This document shows, in pieces, positions 54,984-64,000 of a DNA stretch of 64,000 nucleotides (the stretch's first letter is position 1; every line of letters starts with the position of its first letter). The notes below the pieces were generated by a model. That model saw only the letters and a list, made by a program, of their open reading frames with translations, was not told where the DNA came from and did not search any database. The position numbers were made by a program, and so were the translations under genes. This stretch comes from Dolomedes plantarius (taxonomy: Eukaryota > Arthropoda > Arachnida > Araneae > Dolomedidae): contig OU015497.1 of the NCBI GenBank assembly GCA_907164885.2, positions 68,809,429 through 68,873,428 of the forward strand. The letters are read 5' to 3'.

Positions 54984-55658
54984 TGATGTCTACACGTGGA
55001 AAGTACAAAACCCTAACTTTGGAGACAAAGGTGGAAATTTTAAAGAAAGTAGAGAATGGCGAATGTAAAACAAAGTTATCAGCTGACTATGGAATTAAAA
55101 AAATGCCTTGTCAATAAATTTGAAAAAACAAGGAGTCAATTTTAGATTCATGGGAAAAATCAAAATTTGCTAGAGGAAGGAAACGCATGGGAAATGCGTC
55201 CCAAGAAGTTCTAGAAAGAGCTCTACTGCTATGGCTCCAGGATGTTAGATCTCAGAAATTTTCCGATAAATGGACCTCTAGTGCTGACGAAGGCTGATGA
55301 ATTGGCAAGTTGAATGGGTATTGAAGATTTTAAATACAGTGATGGATTGCTTTCTCGATTTATGTCAAGGAAAAATATTTTTTATCAAACTGTATGTGGC
55401 CAAAGCTCTGATATAAACGAAGTCGTATGCACTAATTTCGGTAGGAAACTGCCAGGGCTTTTTTCTACTTACCTGCTGAAAGATATATTTAATGCGGCCA
55501 TAATGGACTCTATTAAAACTCTGAAAGCATTTATTCAGATGGAACCTTCCTCTGAAAATGAATTGAAATATTTACTTCAAATCGAGAAGCTTGTTGAACA
55601 ATGTAGGCATCATAAACAGAACCAAACATCCATTTTACAGTTTTTCCCCAAAGTGTAA
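54984..55658 (+). pseudogene. pogo transposase lacking its DDE core
   Basis: Starts at ATG about 54984 with 'MSTRGKYKTLTLETKVEILK', the CENP-B-type HTH, then 'KVENGECKTKLSADYGIKK' before a frameshift. The second CENP-B-like domain follows with stops ('EVLERALLLWLQDVRSQKFS', 'YSDGLLSRFMSRKNIFY'). At 'FSTYLLKDIFNA' the first catalytic Asp should come next ('FNADET'), but the frame jumps straight to the C-terminal tail 'AIMDSIKTLKAFIQMEPSSE' ending 'QNQTSILQFFPKV' and a TAA at 55656-55658. The whole catalytic domain, some 200 residues in relatives, is missing without breaking the frame. The 55314-55658 part is open. Confidence 0.8.
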
Positions 55659-55739
55659 TTCATATTTTTAATAAAAGTTTACTTTATACTGCATATCTTC
55701 TGCTTCATTTTATGATTAAGGTAAGTCTGTATTGCTTTT

Positions 55740-57025
55740 TAATATGTTTAACTTTAGATAACATAGTATAATATAATTTCCAGGATAATGATGCCTTTTG
55801 AAGTGTCAGAAGAGATATTCTATCCCATTCCTCCTGAACAGCTTTCCAGAGTCCTGTAAGGGTTTTGGGATGACGTTTGGATAATGCAGATTTTAAAAGT
55901 CCGAAAGCACAAAAATCCATAGGTGATACATCGGGAGATTTAGTAGGGATATCACTGAAGGGTATGGCCTTGATACCAGTTTTTTATTCCATTTCTTTTA
56001 GGAAATTTACAGTGGATTTTGATGTGTGACTACTAGCTTTGTCCTGGTGGAGTCTCACAGATTGATGGCACTGTGGGTAAAGCGATGGTATTTCATTCAG
56101 AAAAAATTGGCGATAAAATATGTTCCTGATAGTATTTGGAGTTAATCTTGACATTTTTTTCCACTCTCTTTATTTTTAACTTGCCATTATAAGAAAAACC
56201 AGCAACAATCATGAATCCCTTAGAAAAACTTTCTTTCGATTCTTTGAACCATGTACTTAAATTTTTTTCTTCCCTTTTATGAAGGGGCTTGGGGTGCCTT
56301 GAGTGGATGACAGATCTGTACTGTTTGTCCGGCATCCTCGAGCCCCACAGCAATGAAAAATGTCACCGAACTTGGGAAATTAACCCTCGACTGCGTATTC
56401 AGGTATTGCTACGTAGTGACTGGTCTTCAGGTGATTCATGGTTGATAAGCCCTAGAGGCTTGGGGAACCGGTGGAGTATTCTGACTTCCCTTTTATGATA
56501 ATAAATGGCTCTTTTTTTGTTGCAATCATTTAAATACACACATGATTCATCTATTGTGACAATTGTTTTCCATTTTTCTTTGGATAAGTGTTTCTCATAT
56601 AGAATTCTGCAGCGTGTCCTGCGTTCAGTGGTATGATTTGGAAGAAGACGATGCACATTGCGTTTTTTCGCTTTCTTAAGATTTAAATCAACGTTTATCA
56701 TTTTGTTTACAGTGGACACCGATGATTTTAATGATTTTGATACTGTCCTTGGACTAGGGGGATTTTCTTTTAACATTAAACAACGTACCTTTGCAATAGT
56801 CGAAGATGTCTGTTTTTTCCTTAGATACTTGTTTGGAATTTTTGTCCCACTTGAGGCTCCAATTTGACGTTTTTTTCCTTTCTTGTTGACGATATTGCCT
56901 ATCGACGCTTTAGATATCACAAAACCATGACTTTCACATCGATTTTGGATAACGAAGTATGCATATTTCTCTTCAGAAAGAGCATAAATTTAGCCTTCGT
57001 ACCACTGCTTTGTTAAAAACGTCAT
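55740..57025 (-). pseudogene. DD41D-type mariner transposase, interrupted
   Basis: ATG at 57023-57025 ('MTFLTKQWYEG', then a stop). The N-terminal DNA-binding region includes 'SHGFVISKASIGNIVNKKGK' and 'SVSTVNKMINVDLNLKKAKK'. The first catalytic Asp is in 'KTIVTIDESCVYLNDCNKKR'. After the insertion at 56283-56484 the frame resumes with 'NLSTWFKESKESFSKGFMIV' and 'AGFSYNGKLKIKRVEKNVKI'. The second Asp is in 'VRLHQDKASSHTSKSTVNFL', the third in 'KSPDVSPMDFCAFGLLKSAL'. I count 41 positions between second and third Asp, including a TAA in place of a residue. DD41D is the signature of the rosa-type lineage. Three catalytic Asp are kept; two stops and the insertion kill it. Confidence 0.8.
56283..56484. 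mobile_element. 202-bp insertion with 14-bp target duplication
   Basis: The 14-mer 'CTTCCCTTTTATGA' occurs at 56269-56282 and again at 56485-56498. Dropping the segment between plus one copy rejoins the transposase reading frame exactly. The insert is GC-richer than its host, has no poly(A), no obvious terminal inverted repeats and no A/B box I can see; 'GGCTTGGGG' occurs near both ends. A 14-bp duplication fits LINE-driven retroposition, so a SINE or short retrocopy is the best guess. Confidence 0.8.
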
Positions 57026-57164
57026 TTTGAATAAAAACAAAACTTTCAAGCCACAGACGATAATTTTGACTTTTAAAACATAGTACAATTGCAATTATTT
57101 CTTTTGCAGCAAACGATTTTTTATTACCGCTTACCAAAATCGTCTAAAAAATGTGAGAACAGCC

Positions 57165-57275
<111 letters not shown>

Positions 57276-57291
57276 ACATATACATATGTGT

Positions 57292-57576
57292 CCTTGATTA
57301 TGAAAGTGGTGTAAGTCAAGAATAAAAAAACTAGTTTATTATTAGTTTTTTCACGTTGAATTCTTTTATATTACCATAATCTGAAGCAGTTTTTACTTAA
57401 ATTTAAAATTAAACTGTAAATGCATCCTGAAATATTTTATTATATTGTATATAAGTATTTTTTTATTTTTTATGAAACTCATACCTATAAATAATATTTC
57501 GAAGTGAAAAATGTATGACTTACACCACTTTTGCAATCTCCGATACAATTACTTAGACCACTTTTATAATCAATGG
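57292..57576. mobile_element. MITE with GTGGTGTAAGTCA ends, copy 2
   Basis: Left 'GAAAGTGGTGTAAGTCAAG' at 57302, right 'TGACTTACACCACTTTTGC' at 57517-57535. An extra related block, 'CTTAGACCACTTTTATAATC', lies at 57551-57570 and mirrors the left outer flank 'GATTATGAAAGTGG'. Related to 32385-32611 by the ends only; the interior differs. No coding frame. Confidence 0.7.
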
Positions 57577-58229
57577 CCAATATATGTGTGTTTTGTGTGT
57601 GTGCAGTTATATGTTATGTGTATAAATTAATGTTATACGTTGTGTATGTTCCCAGCCTTATACACAGTCTCGTTATGCAAAAAAGTAAATTCTAATGTTT
57701 AATGTGATAGAAGCCATTATTTCTTGAAAAATTATCTTCTCATTTTGAGTTTCCATATGATTTATAATATGATTTCAAAAATTTCAATTTCTTATTAAAA
57801 TTCTGTTTTTAACAAATAATGCAAGAGCGAAATAAAAATGCGAAATGAAAAAGGTAATTTTAATGGATTTCTTTTCTTCAACGTCAATTGCGAGGCAGAT
57901 TAATAAGCGTCAAATCTCACGCACACGCGAAGAAATTCCTGCTGCACTGCAGATTTACGAGTACGTGAAGCACCTGCTGAACGGTTCTGAAATGTGTTAA
58001 GCACGATAATAAACACTGTTCATACGATGTCACGAACATGCTATTTGAGCACGCGACTATTTTGATTAACAGTTATTAATTTTTATAGGAAGAGGTGAAA
58101 ATAAGTCCTATAGCTTATTTTAACAAATATAATGCAACTTAAATGCATGTCGTTTACAAAAATAGATAAATATTCCAATTCTTTCTCAGATGACTTTATC
58201 TGAATTTTGACTTTAATTTAAACAATAGC
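57577..58229. other. AT-rich stretch without recognisable feature
   Basis: No coding frame or repeat recognised. A less AT-rich patch lies at about 57890-58000. Confidence 0.45.
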
Positions 58230-59245
58230 TAAAAAGTGTCCATAATATTATTGATTTAAATGCGAAGTTATCTCTGAACAGTAGTTTTATACGAAGTAAA
58301 ATAAACACACTGCATTAATTCATATTAAGTCTATACTGTGTAGAAAATCCAATCAGATTAGTACTTAACTAGAGTCGCTTCTTCTGAGTAATATTTTAAT
58401 CTGTTTAACTTTATTTCTTAAACTAACACATAGGAGTAAAATTCTTACTTTGTATCATATTTGGATATATGGGTACAGCTGTAGAAATGTGACTTTGCGA
58501 TTACCCAAAATATTGTTATTTGGATCAACTGAAAATTTTCGCTGCAGTATATTTTATACGTAAAAAAATAATCTTATTGTAATAACATAATATTAAGCTT
58601 TACTATAAATACCATTATAATCTGTTCAGTGTTTGCATTAAATTTCTTGTATTCATAGTATTTTAACCCGTTTTAATTTATTTCTCAAACTACATAGATG
58701 GGGGAAATTTTAGTCTTGAATCATAATTGGAAATTTGGGTACAGAAGCGTAAATATCTCATTTCATGAACCCATAATGCTTTTCCTTGGATTAATTGCTA
58801 AATTATCTTTGCACTGTAATTTTATACGTAAAAAATTTGTTTCAATAATTTATACTAAGGTTTTACAGTGTAGAAAATCAAATCAGTTCAGTACTTAATC
58901 TGAATCTTATCTTCTCAGTAATATTTTAATCTGTTTAGCTTCATTTTTTAAACTACATAGAGGTGGAAATTTTTCCTTTGAATGACAGTTGGGTATTTGG
59001 TAACAGTCGAAAAAATATCTATTTGTAAATACCAAAAATATTAATATTTGGATCCACTTCGAAAACCCTCTGCGCAGTATAATGTTCACGTAAATAATAA
59101 ATAGCAACAATTTTCATGAAACATTTACTCTGGATAATAGAAAATCAATGCAGTTGTTACCCATAATCTCTTCTAATCAGTAGTTATTTAAATTTATTTC
59201 CTAAACTACATAGAGGGGGAAAGTTTGGCCTTGAAATTATTATTA
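58230..59245 (+). repeat. about four-copy tandem repeat, unit about 265 bp
   Basis: Diverged direct copies of a unit whose anchor is 'TAATATTTTAATCTGTTTA' followed by 'TTTCTTAAACTACATAGAGG'. Anchors lie at about 58389, 58661, 58917 and 59180 (spacings about 272, 256 and 263). Each copy also has 'GTGTAGAAAATC' with 'CAGT(T)AGTACTTAA' before the anchor and 'TTGGGTACAG' after it. The steady spacing makes this a small satellite-like array rather than dispersed repeats. Frames at 58698-58898 and 58907-59110 are fragments of the array and not genes. Confidence 0.82.
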
Positions 59246-59639
59246 GAAATTCTTCAAAAGTGTGCGTACACTTGCATGACGTTCAAAAACATGTCACACG
59301 TTTTCGTTCTGTTTTCTGTATTAGAAAAACGTGGCTTTTGATGAAATTACTATACCGACTATGCGTGCTGCATGGTGCTGCTTACGTCTATCCAAATGAT
59401 TTAGAATTCCGATCTGATACATTTCAGTTCATTCTTCGTTCCCTTTAGTTCTTATTAGAACCCGGCTATTTTCGATAGCCAATTTTACAGTAGTTACATT
59501 TGCCAGCTGTCATATAGAAGGCGATTGTTTAAAATACCAGAAATTTCTGCAATGACACATGAAAGGTATGAGAGGGTATTCACCTACAGGGTTTGTTTAT
59601 AACAAAGTTGCCACCACTAAGACGAAGTGGTATATCGCA

Positions 59640-60118
59640 TGTCCTAAGTGAAAAGTGCCTCTACCGTTGAAAAATATTTTAGAACTCTTACATTACAAGT
59701 TGTTACTGTTGCTAATAAACCCAGGCTGGAGGAATTCCAGAGCAAGTCCATATAAGTTTACGGGGCTACATGAGCAAATTCGGTTTACAATGGAACCACT
59801 AGTTTCGGATTCCGATGTAGCCAGGTGCCACCTCAGTTTTGACCGAGCACCCAAAGGAACGACATCTAGAGAGATCATACTTTCTCCCACCCTATCTGAT
59901 ATCATATAACTTTCAGGTCTACGGATTTAAAGCGCCCATATCCGGCCTCAACGCGAAAAGGTTGAGGCCGGGGTTGATTTTATACTTTAAAGGTTGATTT
60001 TATACTTTTAAAGGAACGGGATAAATTAGAAGTATTTGATAGAGCTTGTCGGGATACGAACAGAACACCCTCGGTGCCGTGAACCCACACGCTAACACTA
60101 GGCTATCTCGGGTCCTTG
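59640..60118 (-). mobile_element. tRNA-derived SINE-like sequence
   Basis: On the minus strand, from about 60115, the sequence starts 'GGACCCGAGATAGCCTAGTG' (A-box-like TAGCCTAGTG at 60096-60105), and about 34 bp further on has 'GTTCGTATCCC' (B-box-like, 60051-60061). These are the internal RNA polymerase III promoter elements of tRNAs. The acceptor arm does not close, so it is not a working tRNA gene. A GC-richer body follows down to about 59640, including a perfect 11-bp stem at 59942-59971. The 3' end is not defined. Confidence 0.6.
59942..59971. repeat. perfect 11-bp hairpin CCGGCCTCAAC
   Basis: 'CCGGCCTCAAC' at 59942-59952 pairs exactly with 59961-59971 around an 8-base loop GCGAAAAG. 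It lies within the SINE-like body. Confidence 0.92.
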
Positions 60119-60370
60119 TTGTGCTGGTTAAAATTTTAAAAAAATATTCCATTCTGGCTTTCAAAAGATTATAAGACTATAAAAAATTATATGCCGTGCA
60201 TTTTGTATTTCTTGCATTTCAGTTAAATTCCATGAGTAAATGTTCCTTAGAGTTATCTGTGATTTGAAAAAAAATTAATATTTGTGTTTAAAGTACTTTT
60301 TCCATATTAAATGATTTTACACCTTTTTAAGTGATTTTATACTTTTAAAGGAACGAGATAAATTAGAAGT
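59996..60370 (+). repeat. 38-bp direct repeats flanking the tRNA-like head
   Basis: 'GATTTTATACTTTTAAAGGA' continuing to 'ATAAATTAGAAGT' occurs at 59996-60033 and 60333-60370 with a single mismatch. They are 300 bp apart and bracket the A/B-box region. A shorter partial copy ('GGTTGATTTTATACTTTAAA') lies just before the first. Confidence 0.85.
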
Positions 60371-62579
60371 CGCATTAAATTTCGCAAAGGTTTCTAGAAG
60401 CTAAATTTAGTTACTATGAAAAATTTCTTTGAAATTGACTGAGGGAAGCGTATCTGCAAATTTATTTTTAGAATATACTTGAAATGAAAAAAAAAATAAT
60501 CAGTTCATTAATGGATTCAATATTCCTAAAAATAACATTTATGGAGTATATTCGATATAGATAATAAAAGACCTCTTTTCAACCTCGAAAAAATTTAGTT
60601 AATGTGATGAATCTTGTTTTATGCATCAATAAAGCTTATAAAATGGTATAAAGTTATATATTTGGATCTTGGATATTGGGTTTATATACTGACGTATATT
60701 TGGATCTGTCAGTAAATTAGAAATAAAAAACCCGAAGTTTTATGATTTTCTACAATTTTCTTGTTAGGCTGGATGGGAGAATAAATTTCAAAGTGAACTG
60801 ATAGATGTGTTAGGACCGATTTGGTAAATCGTAGCACATAGTTGCTGCTAAATATATGTAAAAAGAGTGACATATAAGACCGTAGTTTGCTTCGTAGAGT
60901 GAATAAAAGGAGCCGAATTTCAACAACTTACCCCTGAAAAATTTAAATGTTCTCTGTGAGGTGAGTTATTTTATTAACTTTATATCTTAGTGGACTGTAT
61001 AAGAATCCATTAACAAAAAATATTTAATGTTCTTGTTTAAGTGCGACTAATCAGTCTTCTTACTTCTTTTAATAAAGGTAACACTGGAATGGCTTACCTT
61101 TAACAGCATCTGAATAATACATGATAATAAGTCAACACTAAAAAATTTAGTTCTATATATGTATTCTTATAATGCATTTAATAATTCATGCAATTTTAAC
61201 ACATAACTGAGGAATTCATGACACACTGAATAACCCTTCGGAATTAGGTTTTACAAAATGAATAATTGACTGCAAAACGTAAACTGTTTGAGAAATAATA
61301 TGCACAGAATATTTAACAAAAAAACAAAAATGGAATCGCATCCAACATAGCGACTTTTGAATTCTTACTTGGCATTGTTTAGAATAGAATATACACCACA
61401 ACAGATTAAACGTTTCTTAGCCATTTTTTTTGCCATTACTCAGAATTGAATGTGCAGCAACAACAGAAAAAGACGAATTTGCTTGAAGTGTAAAAAAAAA
61501 GTTACATAGTGATTCCATCTATTGACCAGAAACACGATTAGAATACAAATGGCAAACAATATGATGAATAAAATTAAACAATTATTGTAATGAATTATTT
61601 AATAAATAGTAAATCTTTTATGAAGACTGAACATTCCAAAGAAAAAATGAGCAGATTTTTGAATTTATATTCTAATAACTGCAGATATAGAAATAATCGC
61701 TTGACCAGCGCGGGCGAAAATAATAGCATCATGAAATCATTATGGGAATTGTAGAATACTGTGGAGAGTCATCGTTTCGGATGCGTAACCTATTTTCACG
61801 GGATATGGAAAGTGTTATATATTTACGAGCATAAAATACTAAAGTTGAGAATTCAAACAAGCTGTTAAGTTATTAAATCATTGGCTCCAAAAGCGAGACT
61901 GGCTTTGATTTCTAGCCAAAAGGTTTCGACAGTTTTATGGTGCATGCAAAATTTGTTGGATTGGCAGGAGAACTAAAAAAGACTATACTTTAGTGATAAA
62001 AGTATATTATGTACATACATAATAATCAAGGCTTGATTGTTAAAAATGTTTACGTTTTATGCAAGAAGCGTTCAATAAAGGACGGATAAAATGATCAATA
62101 TGATTTGTAGCTTCTAGCATGATATCGGATTGTATGACTACATATGCTCCAGGTAAACAGCATGATACGTGCAAAAAAAAAACTCCTTTGCAAAGTCAAT
62201 TAAAATAATTTCTTGTTTATGCCTCAGGAAGATTTATTCGCCACGAATTTCAGATTTTAAGAAATATGAAGCCACATGTATCCATTACTAATTATAGCAA
62301 ATATAAGCAAATGAGTGCAAATCCTTCACCAAACACGTCTCATTTTAACTCAATTCGAAGTTTGAGGGAAACATAAAAAGATACCTAATCAAAGGCCGAA
62401 GGAGACCTTATCCAAGACCATATGAGGTGATTTGATTAAAATGATCGATAACAGCCCATAAATAATGTTTCAAATCGTTTATGCACCAAGGTAAAAGCAG
62501 AGGGAGACTTAGGAATACTAAATTACTAGGTTATAGCAATACTGATGCATTTCGAGAAATATTGTTAACCATGATACAT
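60371..62579. other. AT-rich stretch without recognisable feature
   Basis: No gene, terminal repeat or array recognised. Confidence 0.45.
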
Positions 62580-62759
62580 TTAACGTAGGATTACGTTTCT
62601 CCATAACGGTCCGGGGTAAAGCAAAATTTCAGACGTCCATTGTTGCGAGTTATAATTTTGGCAGTGCCAAACCCAATCTGTACCGCATGGGCAAGCAGTA
62701 AACAGTTAAAGAGAAAAATACAAAAAAACCGTAAGCAACGATAAGTAATAGTACGTTAA
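62580..62759. mobile_element. element with TTAACGTAGGATTAC end, short copy 2
   Basis: Left end 'TTAACGTAGGATTACG' at 62580 and right end 'GTAATAGTACGTTAA' at 62745-62759. A deletion derivative of the 33891-35100 element, sharing 'GTTTCTCCATAACGGTCC' and 'TAATTTTGGCAGTGC'. The right flank 'AATAACCCGTGGTAGTTT' also matches copy 1. Confidence 0.7.
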
Positions 62760-64000
62760 TAACCCGTGGTAGTTTCATTAGAGGAGGCTGCTACCTGAAA
62801 TTTTTTTCTCTAATTTTGTTACTTTATTTTCAAATTTGTAATAATTCCTACAACTTTCTTTATATTTATATGGTTGTTTAATGCACACTGCATTAGGCAT
62901 AAATGAGGCTAAATATTTTTTTACAATAAAACCTTTTTTAGTAAAAATCCTTAAGTAATTATAATGCAATCTTGATTACTCTACGCTTTGTTTTATTTAC
63001 AAGGAAATAATCCCCATGATTTATCAAAAAACATCCATTTTATTGCTTATTCACTTAATACTTCAAATGTATTTATTTTTTGTTACTTTCTATCATTATA
63101 TCTAAGTGCTATAACAAAAGAAGCACTTGGCATTAAATTTAAGGGGACTCGGTACCCTTTGAAGGAATATTTTTGCAGAAGTATATTTACCTATAGTATA
63201 CACATATTATTATAGGTAATACTTAAACAAACTGATTTTAACAAGAATAAAAATCATTTTGTGGGTAAAAATTGAGTAATTTAAATTTTTGAAAAAAATT
63301 AAAGAATTTTAAAAATTGGTCTTCTCCTTTAGTTCTCAAAATTCTAACATGATTTTTTTATTAGATGTTTATGACATTATACTTTATAGTTTTAAGGATC
63401 GATTTTACATATAATGAATTAGTTTCTGAGGAAAAAAATAAAATGTACAAGTGTAGGCAAAAATCAGCAAAAAACATGGTTTCCTCAACATTTCGATTTT
63501 TCTTTTTTTTTTCTTTGCATTATATTGTAAAATACCCCCCTAGTTTTATTAAATACATAATATTTAACATACAAAAAAATAATGGAGTCATTTGACATAT
63601 ATTTGTAGACGTAGTCGTTATTTAAACACAGTAAAACGTCAAAAACAGCAAACTGAGAAAAATCCATTTAAAGATTTAAGCACTGAAAAAACTGTATATA
63701 CCTATTCCAGTTTCCGTAATATTAATGTCGTTATGTTGCTACTTGTATATCTTTAAAATTATAGCAATTTTCTTTGAATAGGTGAACATCTAGTTATAAT
63801 TAGAGGCTTTTATTAAAAACTTATCCAAACAGAAATAATGAGAGAACTGGTGAAAAATGGGAATAACAATTTAAATATCTTTCTTAGAGTGCTTTTAAAT
63901 ATTTATAAATATTATTACAAGACATTTGTAATAAAGATTTATAGCATAAATTAAAAGTTTCGTTAAGAATTTTAAAATTTAAGTTGCAATGGTTCATCAA
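62760..64000. other. AT-rich end of window; possible TTAA-element left end at 63139
   Basis: No gene recognised. At about 63139 'TTAAGGGGACTCGGTACCC' looks like the start of another TTAA-flanked element and is followed by AT-rich non-coding sequence; no matching right end is found before the window stops. The 60 to 76-residue frames here have no domain. Confidence 0.35.

Noticed and set aside
60045..60118. Possible functional tRNA gene on the minus strand
   Set aside because: A and B boxes are present but the acceptor and anticodon arms do not pair properly; a SINE head fits better.

Overview
This window is AT-rich animal DNA dominated by transposable elements and microsatellites, with the 3' part of one split host gene. 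The host gene is a Dpr-like immunoglobulin cell-surface protein (the arthropod Dpr/DIP group), read on the + strand as three exons at 33449-33659, 41914-42210 and 46069-46187, with canonical GT-AG borders and matching phases. Dpr genes are arthropod genes. The size of the introns, the very long TA arrays and the mix of Tc1/mariner, pogo/Tigger, Jockey and hAT remnants fit a large arthropod genome; an arachnid such as a spider is my best guess, but that is inference. The first Ig-encoding exon(s) and the promoter are not visible and probably lie left of the window.

Layout. 1-313: tail of a Tc1 transposase. 314-4977: no gene seen. 4978-9448: a dense nest separated by TA arrays: a Tc3-like element with about 205-bp IR/DR-type ends, a fold-back mariner derivative, and a Tigger-like non-autonomous element that itself holds a 739-bp TTAA-flanked element. 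9450-21615: mostly unassigned AT-rich DNA with one copy of an interspersed repeat (11566-12185) and a three-copy degenerate tandem repeat (14565-15640). 21616-25741: two huge TA arrays around a composite retroelement region with a Jockey-type reverse transcriptase remnant. 25742-30972: a pogo/Tigger element (DD30D) with a partial duplication, followed by a second Tc3-like element whose transposase is split by a 700-bp TTAA-flanked insertion.

The first visible Dpr intron (33660-41913) holds fold-back elements, a 2.44-kb element with 14-bp terminal inverted repeats carrying a degenerate copy of a multicopy protein of unknown function (35640-38077), a near-perfect 53-bp palindrome and a hAT fragment. 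After the gene end come degenerate tandem repeats (47.9-50.2 kb), another TTAA-flanked element, mariner derivatives, an internally deleted pogo element, a DD41D-spaced mariner-superfamily element interrupted by a 202-bp insertion with a 14-bp target duplication (55.7-57.2 kb), a four-copy tandem repeat of about 265 bp (58.2-59.2 kb) and a tRNA-derived SINE-like sequence (59.6-60.1 kb).

No transposase here looks intact: every one has stops, frameshifts, missing parts or changed catalytic residues. The strongest candidates for something undescribed are the 35640-38077 element and the set of TTAA-flanked elements with GG-starting ends. All family assignments are from recognition of translated motifs; no database search was run.
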